NCBI GenBank assembly: GCA_030247885.1
Contig: JAPDRO010000006.1
Location: 1,240,001 to 1,304,000 of the forward strand
DNA: 64,000 nt
Direction of reading: 5' to 3'
DNA from: Taxawa tesnikishii (nom. ined.)
Taxonomy: Eukaryota > Ascomycota > Dothideomycetes > Dothideales
This document shows, piece by piece, positions 21,634 through 33,351 of the stretch; position 1 is the stretch's first letter, and each line of letters starts with the position of its first letter. The notes beneath the pieces are model-generated. The model did not search any database and was not told where the DNA came from. It worked only from the letters and a program-made list of their open reading frames with translations. The translations under genes were made by a program, and so were the position numbers.

Positions 21634-24600
21634 TCATCGGCCCCTGGAGGAATGGAACTCGCGACGGCGCATGTCCAACATGCCCTGTCTTCCCTTTGGC
21701 ACCTCCTTCCGTTTTGTTTGCACATGGACCGCCGCTTTTCGGCTTTTCTTTGAAGCAGCCGAGAGAGCCAGTTCCTCGTCCGCATCCGCGCCCTCTCCGC
21801 CGTTCCTCTTTCGTTTGCCGGTCTCTCCGGCGTAGCTGGGAGAATCAAGAGCAACCCTCCTTGCCGATTCGCGCTGATGTTGCTCAAACGTGTAAATGTT
21901 CTCAAGACCCTTGGGCTCGAGTGCCGTTTCGGTTTCCAACCCAAACTGCCGAACGGTCCTCCAAAACCCATCGGTGTTCTCACACCTGCCAGAGCCGGTC
22001 CACAAGGGATATTGCAGACAGCTTTTCAGCTTGCTGGGTGTGACTTGCAGTTGTCTCCCTTCCTGGGTCTTTACAAGGCAGAATAAGACACAGCCAAAGT
22101 TGCCCTTACTGTCCTTCCTGTAAACTTGAAGCCGACCGTTCGCTCTATGGAGATAAGAGTTCAGGTCCGACAGATCGGGCCTAGAGCCGGATGGCATGAG
22201 ATAGATGACACACAAGACCGGTCCCTTCCACTGCTCCCTTTTCTGCGACTTGGACCTTTTCCTCCGAGCTAGCCTTGATTCGACTCTGCCAACATGGATA
22301 GCAGAAGCTTCTTCAGTGTCTTCGTCATGTTGCGCTGCACATGTGGATTTCTGTTTGTGTTGGGAGCCAGCCGGTCCATGTTGCGTGGTCTCCTTTGCCT
22401 TTGTCTCGGACGACAGAGTGTCTCTGTTCAAACGTGGCAGTGGTACTATTGCTGCGTTTTTGGCCGACCTCTGCGGAAGGGCCTCAGCCATCTTGCTTGT
22501 ACGTGACCGAGCTACGCCTATATTTGACTCGGGTGATCTTGTCGTTACTGGCTGTTTCAAAATATTGGACGCTTTTGCTCGCTCTGTTGGCTTCGGTACG
22601 CGCGTAGATCGACGCGGCAGCGGAGAAGGATTGGGTGAGGAGCTGCTGTCGCTTTCGCCTCCATACTCCTGGGCATCTATTCGCCGTTGAACTTTCTCAT
22701 GCTGTCTCTCCTCAGATTGTTCGTTTCCTTGCTGCTCGTCGCCATGCCGTTCCCCAACCCTACCTCTCTTGAAACTCTCCGCATCGCATTGATTTCTCTC
22801 TTGTTGTTGTTGTTCTTCTTGGTTCATATCCTCCCCGCTGTGCCACCACCATTCGATGCCCGTTCTGAGTGATCGTACAAAGAACGTGAAGACTCAGAAA
22901 AGAAGCTGTCCTGGGGTTCCTCTGCAAGGTCTTCTTCTGTGTTGTCGACCGCAGTGTACCCATTCGGTGTGCTCGCTTCGTAGCGGCCAAAATTTGAATG
23001 CGGAGAGCTAAAGCCATTACCAAACTGTCGCAGGAGCTCGAAGGCGGCCTTTGAAGCTATCCGGGTTTCTGTGTCTAAGGGGAACAGAGAGTCCTCCGCA
23101 TGTGGAAACGGCGTAGCGAATTGCTGTTCTTCCCAGTGGTCCGGCTCCTCATCCTGGTCGTTATGCTGGTCTTCACCCATGCAGTCCGCCATTGTGCCTT
23201 CATGGGCCCATGCCATCCTCAAGCCCGGCGCTTGGCTCTCATCTGCCTCAGAGCCCTCCGGAATGCTGCTGTAGTATGAGTCATGTTCTTGAAGGTGGAT
23301 ATGCTGTGCAAGTGGTGATCGTGCTTCCAACAAGCGCGCTTCTTGGTGAATTTTCTCCGCATCTGCCTTGACCTCTTGTCGTTTTGACTTTCCGGTTCTG
23401 CTTGTTGTTGTGGAAGATGAAACACTGAGTGCCTGCAAGAGCTCATGCGCCATGCTGTTCGAAGTGGAGTCACCTCGATGAAGCCTATGGATCAGAGCAG
23501 ACACGAGTTTGTCTGGAGATGCCGCATGAAGTGAATCATCCGCAGCTCTCTCCTCTGAGTGTCTTCTCCTTAACCTCACACTCTGCTGCCGGCCGAGAAT
23601 CTCTTCCAAGTCATCCACACGCTTGGTGATCCTCCAACGAAAGCAATCAAGATCCTCGATGCCTTGTGTATGGGATTGCGATCGGACTGCCGTTGTGGAT
23701 AAGCCAGACGCGGCGAATGCTGCTACTGCATCCAGCCGTTGATCCAAAGCGCTCCGAACTGCTGGCAGAGTATCAAATTCGAACCTCCTCACGGCGTCTT
23801 CCAACCGCATGATCGTCTCATCATGCATTTGTGTGCCAGACTTCAGAGTCTTGAAGCTGCTCTCCAATGCGCTGAGCCGCTGGTCTGAGGTTCTTTGAGC
23901 TTGGGGAAGGCCTGAATACCTCTCCGCAATGGCCTTGAGTTTACGGATCTCCGCGGTGTTGTTCTGAGTGATACTGCAAAGGTCTTCCGTTAGCGCTCCG
24001 TGAGTCGCTGTATCTGTACGAAATGCACTGATCGCTTTGCGAATCTTGCCTAACTGCCCACAGACCTCCGATTCCAACGACTCGAGTCTGCGTTCATCTA
24101 CAGTCAGTCTTTCGCCACCCTCAGGTCTTTGTGTAGAACTCGACAATTGATCTACTCGCTGATGCGTGGCCGTACTGGAATCGGACAACGTCTTCGATGT
24201 TTCCTCACTTTGCCGTTGTGTGGCGCTTTTCAAATCAACCAAAGACTGCGATATCTCTGCAACCCGCCGTTGTAGGTTCTCCAAAGAGCGCTCAAATGCA
24301 TTTAGAGCGATCGACAATTCGCGAACGGTGCCATTTCGGTTTCGCGTTTCATTCATCAATAGCTTGATATCTCTGTCGTATGTTGCCTCCTTTTGAAAGC
24401 GGCCTGTATTGATTGATGCTTGAACATGCAGGAAGTCAGGAGGGATTCCGGCTATCCAATGGTAATAGTTTTGCTCCAGTTGTGCAAGTCTCCCCTCTAG
24501 AGTTTGTTGAGTTTTTACACCCGGCAGGACTCCAAAGACCGTCGCTTCCCGTGGATCCGGGGTGCTGTTAGAGAAGGATAAGGAGAAACATAGGTGGAGG

Positions 24601-25721
24601 ACTGGGCCGAGCTCTGAGATACTGGAAATGAGCCCTCACTGCCTTGGATTTTGGTAGATTCTAATGCCGCAAGTCTCTGATCCAACTGCCGCAGATGTGA
24701 CTGCGTAGTCCGATCCCTCTCGGCCAACCCTTCGAGAAGGCGGTCGAGTTCTGCAGTCTGACTCGGCACACATCGCGTCTGCAACTCCTCGCGCTGTGTT
24801 CTGCAAGCCTCTATAGCATCGAGGCGACCCTCAATCAGTTCAAGCTCCTTAGGACGACGAACGGCATATGATTTTCGGAGGGTTTTTCGGTACCGTTGCT
24901 GGCAACCTGACTCAGTCCGACCGGGCAGGTTTTTAGAGATATCTTCCCAGTTCATGCCACTACCGCGGAGCTCGAGGATGGTCGCATCCTCTTCCACGCT
25001 CCATCTGGCGTTTTTGCTGATGGCTGATTAGGGTGGGGGTTTGAGTAGCAAACCCTTCGTTCTTTGAATTCGATACGATTGATGTCTCAGATATCGGCGT
25101 CCTCCGTAGGTGATGATTGCTAGCGCTGGGACTCACAGGTGGCAGCTCTACACACGCAGAGGGCGCTTCCGACATGCAGCTGCCATCTATTCCCTCGTTC
25201 CTCCCTTCGTCCTCCTCGGTCGCCTTCTCACCATCCGCGTTCTCGGCTGCAGTCGTAGCTTCGTCGTGATTCTCCTCATCCTCATCCTCAACAGCGGTAA
25301 CCAGGACGGATTCCGCATCGCAGCGCTCCTGTTCTCTTGCTATGCATAAACCACAGATCCTGTGGCGGCCGCCCTCAGCAGAACGAAAGACACGGCAACG
25401 AACGCCCCAACGAAGACATTCCTGGCAGTCCTTGATGGCATCCATGCCCTCTTCTGTCTCCATGATGCGGCCAATTGAGTCCAGCTGCTTTTTCTTTGTC
25501 ACGGGACATTCGTTCCACTCGTCCGGCGGACAGAACCAGAAGCTGTTCTCATTCGTGGTCATAGGACGACGCAAGGACTGCTCACGACCTTGTTTGGTTA
25601 CAAGCCCAGTGTCTTCATGCTGTGCTTTCTCAGCCTCGGAAATATCCCGTCGACTCCCGGTCAGAATATATTCCAGATCCTTGAAGCAATCCCCGTCGCT
25701 GTTTGTATCGGGCCCGTCCAT
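21634..25721 (-). CDS. Large protein with Cys cluster, SANT/Myb-like domain and coiled coils
   Basis: Not recognised as a named gene. Four reading-frame blocks lie end to end. Block 1 starts [13 protein letters not shown] (ATG 25721) and carries a Cys cluster, CQEC, a further Cys seven residues on, then CGLC and a last Cys: two C-x2-C-x6/7-C half-clusters. Block 2 has a SANT/Myb-like helix set, [20 protein letters not shown] with [13 protein letters not shown]. Block 3 is a long coiled-coil region with repeated heptads. Block 4 is Gln/Arg/Glu-rich, basic near its end ([10 protein letters not shown]). Breaks: near 25011-25015 (T run; net frame change equals one extra or two missing bases), CCCC on the coding strand at 24562-24559, and GGGG on the coding strand at 22836-22833. 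With these the CDS is 1364 codons. A nuclear DNA-binding or chromatin role is inferred. Two adjacent genes remain possible. Confidence 0.55.
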
Positions 25722-26798
25722 GATCGGCGTATTGGCTTGCTGTGGAAGGCTGGCATGCCGTCTTTTACAAGCGACATTCAGTGTATCTGTGTACACTGTA
25801 GTCGGTAAGGGGAGATATCAGATTGTACAGGGATCCGCACGCGATTCCGGAAACTAAGAAAAAGCCGAAATTAGACACTTAGAATCAACCGCCACTCTCA
25901 ACATACAACCAAAGAAGGCCGGACTCCGCGTAACATGCCATACAAGAAGAAGAGGAGGAGGAGGAGGAGGAGGAAGAAGAAAAAGAGGAAGGGAGGAAGT
26001 TGCACGTCGCTCTTTGGCTGTCCTTCCCACCAGGATAATTCGTCCGCGAGAGGGGATAGCGAAGGCGAACGGAACCCCACAAAGGGTCTTACCTAGCATG
26101 AAACGACGATCCAAACAGTGGGAAACTCTCAGCGAAAGTCCATCCCTTACACCTTCTTGCAAAAGCAGTATCGATTGCGGTCGATTTAGGCTTTGTGTCG
26201 TGGTGGAGGATTAACGTTCGTCTTGATGGAGAAAAGGTTCGCTGGCACGCCTGGCGCAGGAGTCAAGGCTTGCTCGGCGACACTAAAATCAAGATAAGCA
26301 TTGTATGCTATGTGAGTTTATGAAGAGATTTCTCCGGCAAGAGCCCATTTATTGGCATCAGTAAGGACCGCGAACCGCAACGGCCAGCTTTACTTCATCC
26401 TGTAGGACCAGCTGCGAAAAGCCGTTATTGGAGAACTGCATGGCAAACCCCACCACATACACAGGCAGTCGTGATCGGTGCTCTCCAACAGGGCAAGCAA
26501 AGGCAAGGTGAATGGTGAGTCAATGTCTTTTCTATACGGTAGATTCACTACGAATGAGCAAGTCTTGCAACAGAATGAAACCACATGCGCCGTCCAAGCC
26601 ACGTCTTTGCACATTACAGACGGTCATGCATGGAATGAAACTCCTCGCCCATTGTGGGTCGCATGACCATCATGCAACCCAACCAATCCGTGTGCTCACA
26701 AAAATCGGGATATCGTCCTCCGCAAAGCTACCATGACAAAAGAGTCGTCCCCAGAGAAGAAGTAAAGGTGGGGAGTGTGAGATGGTGTTCTCATCCGC
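25722..26798. other. gene-free stretch
   Basis: Upstream region of the SANT protein and 3' flank of the wall-protein gene. Apart from the purine microsatellite, nothing supported was found. Confidence 0.45.
25944..26000. repeat. purine-rich (GGA/GAA)n microsatellite
   Basis: Continuous AAG/AGG trinucleotides with strict purine bias, in the intergenic region upstream of the SANT protein. Reverse frames across it give only homopolymeric Ser/Phe/Leu tracts. Confidence 0.85.
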
Positions 26799-27457
26799 TT
26801 ACAGGAAGAAAGCGGCGAAGGCACCGGCACCGGCGAGGGTGAGGCCGGCGGCGAGGTGAGAGGCAGCGCCAGTGGAGACTGCGGGGGTGGCGCTGGAGCT
26901 GGAAGAACCGGAGCTGGAGCCTGAAGAGGTCTGAGCGGCACCAGCGGTGGAGGTGAGGAGGGTGGAGACACGGCTGCTGAATGGAGCAACGGTGGAGTTA
27001 CCGGCAACTGCGGCAGAGGAAACACCAGCAGAGACGGCGGAGGTGACGGCGGAGGTGACTGGGACGACGGTAGCGAGGGTGGCGGTCGAGTTCACTGGGA
27101 CCGGGACTACAACGCTGACGCTGGAGGATGAGAGGGGATGACAGCGCTGACGCTGGAGACGGCAGTCACAGCGGTGGTGTAGGCGGAGAGAACCGATGAG
27201 GTCTCAACTGGAGAGACAACGGCGCTGGAGGCGACCTCGCTGGAAGCCGAAGAGCTGGCAACGACAGCAGAGGAAGCTGCAGCGCTAGAGGCAACGACAA
27301 CGGCGGTGGTCGTGACGGCAGCGGCAGAGGAAGATGCTGCGACAGCGGAGGTGGCAGGGGAGGCTGGAGCCTGGATCTGACCGTCGGAGATCTGAGTGAC
27401 GACCTGGGCGTAGGCAGAGCCGGCGAGGGCGGCAACGAAGACGGCAGCGGAACGCAT
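26799..27457 (-). CDS. Ser/Ala-rich cell wall protein with PIR-like motif and GPI-type tail
   Basis: Secreted wall protein. A signal peptide (MRSAAVFVAALAGSAYA) is followed at once by QVVTQISDGQIQAP, which fits the PIR repeat core (QIxDGQIQ) used for alkali-labile linkage to beta-1,3-glucan. Then come about 150 residues of Ser/Ala/Val/Thr, a likely O-mannosylated stalk, with an N-glycosylation site NST. The C-terminus (HLAAGLTLAGAGAFAAFFL after a small-residue Ser/Gly tract) looks like a GPI-anchor signal. Two frames connect if one base is restored in the G run at 27134-27137, giving exactly 220 codons (219 aa). No intron is needed. Having both a single PIR motif and a GPI tail means either linkage is possible. 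Confidence 0.75.
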
Positions 27458-28775
27458 CTTGATGGTTGTTGGAGAGATTGTTTAGGTGTTTATTAGTGTG
27501 GTTGTTTGGTGTATTAGGAGTAGTTGTACAGAAGACGGAGGAGCAAGCGGATGACTTTAGTTAACGAAAGTTGGTGGATGTGCGTGGAGAGGTTGGTCGT
27601 GGACTGGAATGAAGGAAGGCTTTTGTAGGCGCGCGTCCTGTCTTCCCCTGCGAGCCAGAGCAGTTGACGACCACGGATGCTTGCGAAGCCAGTCTAGCGA
27701 CTCAATGCGCTAGAACTCAATCCCTGCTTGTTGCGAGTTTCACTAAAATGTGCTAAGGCGGGTACCTGACCCCAAGCTGCAACGGTTGGCCGTCAACCCC
27801 TGTTCCAGAGTTGGCGAACCTAGTGGTGCGGTCGCTAGCAGCAGCATGTCCATAGCGTGCTGGGTTATCGCGACAACAAATCAAGATCTCTGCGCCGCGA
27901 GACGTCACTTAATATACGTCTTTTATTAATTCGTGATGCAATTGGGGGTTGTATGCTAAGATGCTCGCTTCAATAGAGGAATCCCGCGGTCGTCGCGGAA
28001 TGCCAACGGCAGAGACAAAGCTCACCAAGGGAGAACGAACGGGCGCAAAGTGTGGGTATTCGGGACGCGTATGGCGTCTCGAACGTCGACCCATGCTTCA
28101 TGCCTGCCTCCGGGTCAAAGTGGAGAAGGCCGAAGAACTGCTTCAGGCTCTCCCCAACGCACACGCGGAGAACGATGCCACTAAATCTCCGTTCTACAGG
28201 GATCGCCCATGCCCAACAATCTCGCACTTGGGGGTTGGTACTACTGTCCATGCATCCCAAGGGAAACTCTCGCCGCAATAGAAAACAGCCTACTTGCGCA
28301 GAAATTACCCTCCGCTTGTTGAGGCTGTCGTGTATAATCATTGTTGACATGGGTCACGGTATTCTGTATTACCATCGCTGCAAACACTGCTCGATTCAAC
28401 CAAATATCTCTTAACGTGCGTCCACGTACGACTATCCCTCATACTACTGCAGCCGTTGCTGGTCGCGCCCAAAGCCAAAACTTTACAAGCCCTCGGGCTC
28501 GCCTTCCCTGCCCGCTCAGGTGCTTGCGTGACTGTTATGGCGGCCTTTAACGGCCATTCATGCGCAGTCGTCGATGCTCAATGCAACATGCCCGTTCGTT
28601 GCTGTCCGATCCCCCTCAACGCTCACAGCAACCGCCTTCAATTCCGCCCGTTCGCCCAGGGTCGCCGGAGAGATCCTCGTTGTCCTGCCAAATTTTCCGC
28701 CAAAGCTCTCTACATTACCGGCGATCCTTTCCATACCCGTGCCACATGTCCGCTCATTCATGCAAGATGTTGCAG
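27458..28775. other. gene-free stretch
   Basis: Upstream region of the wall-protein gene, which may be long because such genes are heavily regulated, and 3' flank of the RRM gene. Several overlapping frames of 60-200 codons on both strands have no family signature. No repeat recognised. Confidence 0.4.
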
Positions 28776-29601
28776 TCACTCCATACGGAGAATGCCCCAC
28801 ATGGTAGTAGGTCCTGTCGTTGCGTCGTCGAAGTCGTTGGTGTTGCCCTGGACAGGGTTTCCATGCATGGTCTGCTGTGTCCCGATCACTTTGCGTGCTC
28901 CACCAGCCCAGTTGTCTTCAACACCGGTCTGCTTGTATGTCTCCTTCCACCTTTGCGACGTGATGCCGCCAAAGGGCCGGGAGCTGGTCGAGCTGGCCGC
29001 CATGCGGTCTGGCGATGGCGTACGCGTCGTGATCTCCGCCGCGTCAGCTGTGCGCGTCTCGCGAAAGAAACGTTAGTACAATGGACTGGTTAACTATCGG
29101 GAAAAAATTTTACATTGTGTTCCGCCTCAATGGCTTTGATCGTGGCCTGCGCGGCATACTGAGCCCATGCAGAACGTCCTGTGGTCTGTACCCTGGCTTG
29201 CGTTGGGGAGTCGCCCTGGCTGCTGGTGTTGGACTTGATGTCCTCGCTGCTGCCAGCACGGAGAATCCCCACAAGGTGGCAGGTCCTGCTGTTGCGTTGT
29301 TGCTGTCGGTACGGGACTTCGTGTTATCATCCTCGGTGTCGCTCTTGTTCCGAGCAGCTTTGGCGAAGTCGACGAACATCATACGACCGTCCAACTTGGT
29401 CTTGTTCTTCGCATGTAGTGCTCTCGTGGCACTGCCGACGTCGGCAAACTCGATGAAGGCGAAACCTTTGGCTCTGCCGTCCGGGCGCGTGACAACCCTC
29501 ACGCTGCGCAGGTTGAATCCATCGAACGCCCGGCGCAGCTGGGCTTCGCGCACCCTGTACTCAAGGTTTCCGACATACAGCTTATGGAAAGGTTCCTTCA
29601 T
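28776..29601 (-). CDS. Single-RRM RNA-binding protein with internal repeat
   Basis: The N-terminal RRM has RNP2 LYVGNL and RNP1 KGFAFIEF in the right order and spacing, with DGRMMFVDFAKA as the last strand, so RNA binding is expected. The rest is polar. A repeated motif, ATAGPATLWG in the first exon and ATTGPTTMWGILR in the last, is also visible as a DNA repeat (29258-29300 versus 28786-28826). Exon 1 is 29601-29114; the 56-nt intron 29113-29058 has GTAAAA, a perfect ACTAAC branch and a GAG acceptor. A frame break at CCCC 29277-29280 is fixed by one base, giving exactly 257 codons (256 aa). The second repeat copy carries one more base at that same spot, independent support for a missing base. 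ATG 29601 lies just before the RRM. Specific target unknown. Confidence 0.7.
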
Positions 29602-29714
29602 CTTTGAGGTAGTTTCACTGATCGGACGATATTGGCTGGTGTGAGGCGTAGAACAAGAAGTGCAGCTTCATCTTGGTTAGTCGAGTCAGGTTCGTATGCA
29701 CGATGCACGATTCT

Positions 29715-29932
29715 CATGACTGACTGACCAAATGCTGTCACAAGGCAGCAGCGTTACTACTATGTCCCGCGTGTAGATAACACGTGCGGATATAGGCCAT
29801 GCTACGCTTGACCTTACTACTTAGCCGCAGCTTTGGAAACAAGTAATGCTTAGTACTACGGCCTCGATAATGCCGCTACAGCTGCGGCATCACATTGCGA
29901 CAGCAATCAGTCAGTCAGTCGAAATGACTGGT
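29715..29932. mobile_element. candidate MITE, about 218 bp with imperfect terminal inverted repeats
   Basis: The left end reads CATGACTGACTGACC, then TGCTGTCACAAGGCAGCAG; the right end, on the reverse strand, reads CGACTGACTGACTGA, then TGCTGTCGCAATG. The termini share the GACTGACTGACT block and a TGCTGTCRCAA core. The interior has no open frame. Similar termini occur near 46150-46340, 56115-56345 and 56465. A target-site duplication could not be fixed. Confidence 0.5.
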
Positions 29933-31460
29933 GACATCACTGCTCTCATATGCCTGTCACATGCGGGCCTGTCCAAAGTGATGCCACCTCGTGCTCTCGG
30001 CGCGACTGATTCCGAGCCGAACAGTTGTCTATTGTAAGGCAAATATGACTTTACGAGGCTACCAGAGACAACTATAGATCCAGCAATCGCGTTCGTTCTA
30101 TTGCTATGTTTGCCAGAAGGGCGTTAACTATGAAGCAGGCTAGAGACCCTACGCAGCAATGATCTCGATTTGCAATAGTAACTTACCATCGTTGTATACG
30201 CCACCCGCGCGGTTGTGATCTTGCGCATTGTGCTCAAACGGTACTTCACTGTGAAGCACGCTTCCTTCTTCACGGCTGTTGTATGTGACTGCAGTGATCT
30301 CACATAGTGTATTCAACTTGAGTGCTACTAGAGCTGTACTAACTGTAACTATCTGAACCGGGCCACTGTTCAGTAGCATGTGATGTGCTGTCGATGAAGT
30401 TGCATACAGGCAAGCGGATTGTAGAAAGTCAATGGAGCAGCCCACCCTGGAGGATGAGCACTGTTTACCCAATCGACTTCAAGACATTAGGCAAACCTTG
30501 CACAGGACAACACAATCACGCAACATTCGGAGATCCCGGTAAGGCGCTGCCGTGAACATGGATCAATGAGAGCTTGGAACACGAAGCTACGCGAAGTGAA
30601 CCGGTCCATTCTGCTCTCCTCACGAACAACCACTTCTCATCCAGCCAGGCACTTCCAAATACGCTTTGGCAAGAAGTAAAACCCATCTGAAGACCAGCTC
30701 TCTCACGGGCTGATACGTTGAACGGGGATCGTTTCTGCCGATCCGTCTTCCCGGCGGGATAGCTGTCTCCCTCGTCACGGTAATTGTTAGCTATGTCCAC
30801 TTAGCATGTCGTTGCGAAGAGACGAAGAAGGCAGAAGGGGGCGTCGAATATACGTCCTGTCGAACCACGCTAGTGTAGGCGGCCAGACTGTAGTGTGCGA
30901 TGGCATTCGGGCCCTGACAGCTTGCACTACCTTTTTCCAGTAGTAAATAGGAGCACACATCACCAACGATTGCTGTCCTTCGCAGTCTCGATGGAAGAGG
31001 GTACATGGCATGCCAACAAGAGTCAATAGCCCAAGGTGGATTGAGGTGAAGTGATAAGCCCGCGCCTGCGCCTTCCTTCATTGTCGGTTCGCCTGGTCCA
31101 CAGTTCCGCCTTGGCATTTGAGGTTATCATGGTCAGTTGTTCCATCAACTGCTCACAAAATCACACATTCCGCGAAACAAGAGGGTTGAGACCATTATTT
31201 TATTCCATGCTATTGTTCATGCTATGTTTGTCGTAGAACAGCAACGAAGACCTCTGATTCTGGTTCTCGATGCCTTACAGTTCCTGAGCGCCAAAAACGC
31301 TGAGCGTGACGCCATTATGCGGCTGTGCATCCCTGAGCTGCTTGAGATCCTGTCTTGCTGCGCCCCGCACCTGACAGCCTACAACTACTGAGTACTTGCC
31401 AATCGTCTTTCAAACATCGATCCCTCACAGCAGCATCAGACCTCCTACCAGGAAGAAAGC
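29933..31460. other. gene-free stretch
   Basis: No supported gene. A forward frame near 31225-31391 has ordinary composition (RPLILVLDALQFLSA) but no start context or partner exon that I can justify. Confidence 0.4.
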
Positions 31461-32684
31461 ATGCTCGAAGACAACATCGAGGTCACCGGCTGGCGCGCCC
31501 AGTGGCTGGAGCGCAAGCTGCCCGCCCTGCAATGGTACGTAGTGCCTGTCAAAACACAACCAGACGCCGGTGTTCTCCAGCGGCCGTTGGCACTACGTTA
31601 AATGCTTGCCGCAATGCTAGTCCACGACAATTGTGTTAGGCATGAAGCAGGCGTCCGTCTGACGGAGTGCCCGTCTATGGAGCGCACCTTCAGGCGGCTC
31701 TCTTCCCGCGCAGACGGCCTTCGAAGAACCGACGCATCCCGATTCAATGAAACACGTCAAGGATTGTGATGATAGTATTCTGACCTCTGCCAGGTACTTC
31801 GCCGGCGAGACGTCTCTCCACGCGCTCTTGATCTGGGTTATCATCGTTTTTCAATCATCACCAGCGTCAAGTTCAACAAGCTCACCAAGGCTGCTCGCGC
31901 AAATGGCGAGACCGTCGACCGCGATACTCTGCTTGACTACGCAGGGCGCTATGCGCGCATCGATCGTTCCTATTTCGTCCTTGCCCTCATAACAATGATC
32001 CACGCAATGACTCTTATGTCAGTCGATGGTTACGTCGCTTTCACTACTCTTATCGACAACTCACCAGCAATTGAGTGGAACAAGAAGGCTGTGCTGGAGC
32101 TGGGCTGGTCCGCTGTGTTGATGTTTGCGATTTACGTTGTCTGTCACTGGCTTGTTCCCATGGCACAAATCGCGTTGGCCTCCTACGTGCTCACCCACGC
32201 TGCCGCCAAAGCCCATCGACAGACCCTACAGGCATTCATCGCTCCAGCACGTTCTTTCTCAAGCAGCATGTGCCTCTTTTGGTGCATGATCTCGCTGTTC
32301 GTAACACTGAACTGGAGCCCGGTCGGTGAAACATTGTCTAGGGCTTGGGGGCTTTTTCGGTAAGTGGCAGCAGCCATGGGACCCTTGAATTGTGATAGCG
32401 TACTGATGCACAACAGCTACAGCATTGTTCTCGTGGCATATGGAAGCGCTCTCGTGTGGCTGGAAGCTGCCTTCGCCTTTAACTTCCGCGCCAAGAGGCT
32501 TGCCGACAAGAATCTTCAATTTACCTACAACGGCCTCGGGGAGCTTCTGGTTATGGTCGGCGAAACGGTTGTGGATGTCCACACTGCGGACTCGAAGAAG
32601 CCTCTCTTGCCAATTCGCCAAGATCTGCCCGCCCCTTTCCCATCTGCCACAGACGAGAAGGAGGCTTTGAAGGTCAGCTTCTGA
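31461..32684 (+). CDS. Polytopic membrane protein, function unknown
   Basis: Three exons: 31461-31534, 31794-32359 and 32417-32684. Intron 1 (31535-31793, 259 nt, GTACGT...CTCTGCCAG) is unusually long for this window; intron 2 is 32360-32416 (GTAAGT...CAACAG). ATG 31461 gives EDNIEVTGWRAQWLERKLPA. About five hydrophobic segments follow, including HALLIWVIIVF, YFVLALITMIHAMTLMS, AVLMFAIYVVCHWLVPMAQI, SMCLFWCMISLFVTL and IVLVAYGSALVWLEAAFAF. The frame changes at TTTTT 31847-31851; one extra T restores it and yields exactly 303 codons (302 aa). The C-terminal soluble tail is charged. No catalytic motif was recognised. The intron 1 and start assignments are less certain than the rest. Confidence 0.55.
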
Positions 32685-33351
32685 ATGATGTTCTCGGTAG
32701 TTGATTGCTCAGGCCGAGTGGCCGCTATCGCACGGCAACGGCAACAGTAGTGCTAGCATCTCTGCATGCACGAAGGGTACCGCGAGACAAAGGATACAGT
32801 GCTTGCCGTTGGAATTTAGCTGTAGCTAACAAAGTATGCCGAGTCTAGTGCTTAGACGCCTACATACTCCTGTGGTAATTCTCGCGACTTGCAAAACTCT
32901 GCAATTGACTGACACCATCAATGATCGAGATCATCACCGCCGTGAGAACTATGCTCCCCGAATACTTTCCCGGTCGCTTAACTACCAAAGGCTCTTCTCC
33001 GACCTCGAGGGGAGTTCCAAGTGCTTTTCCGACGCTCCGAGTAACCTGAAGCTTGCCGCTTCAGGTTGTCAACCATGCCCGTGTTCCAGCATGCCATAGC
33101 GACCAGGAAACTTTCGTCCTGTGCCTTCCACAAACGTGCTTTTGATTCAAAGGATCTCAATGGTGTGGCCGTACAGCATTCTCTAGCCCAAATTCCTTTG
33201 TTCTGTAGACTTCTTGGCGAGAACAAATGACCCGCCCCACTTCTCCATTCGTGCGGTGCATCAAGAACCTGCATTGTACATCTGACTCATACACTGCCCT
33301 TCTGTAGCAGACTATCTGGTGTGTAGCTGGCCATGAATTTCACCGCTTACA
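32685..33351. other. gene-free stretch
   Basis: 3' flank of the membrane-protein gene and upstream region of the MFS gene. Nothing supported was found. Confidence 0.4.

Noticed and set aside
22824-22830. ATGA stop/start overlap suggesting an operon-like gene pair
   Set aside because: Operonic coupling is not expected in fungi; one missing base in the adjacent G run on the coding strand joins the frames.
28456-29093. Forward frames of 206 and 177 codons
   Set aside because: Largely antisense to the RRM gene and its 3' flank; Cys/Pro-rich with no signature.
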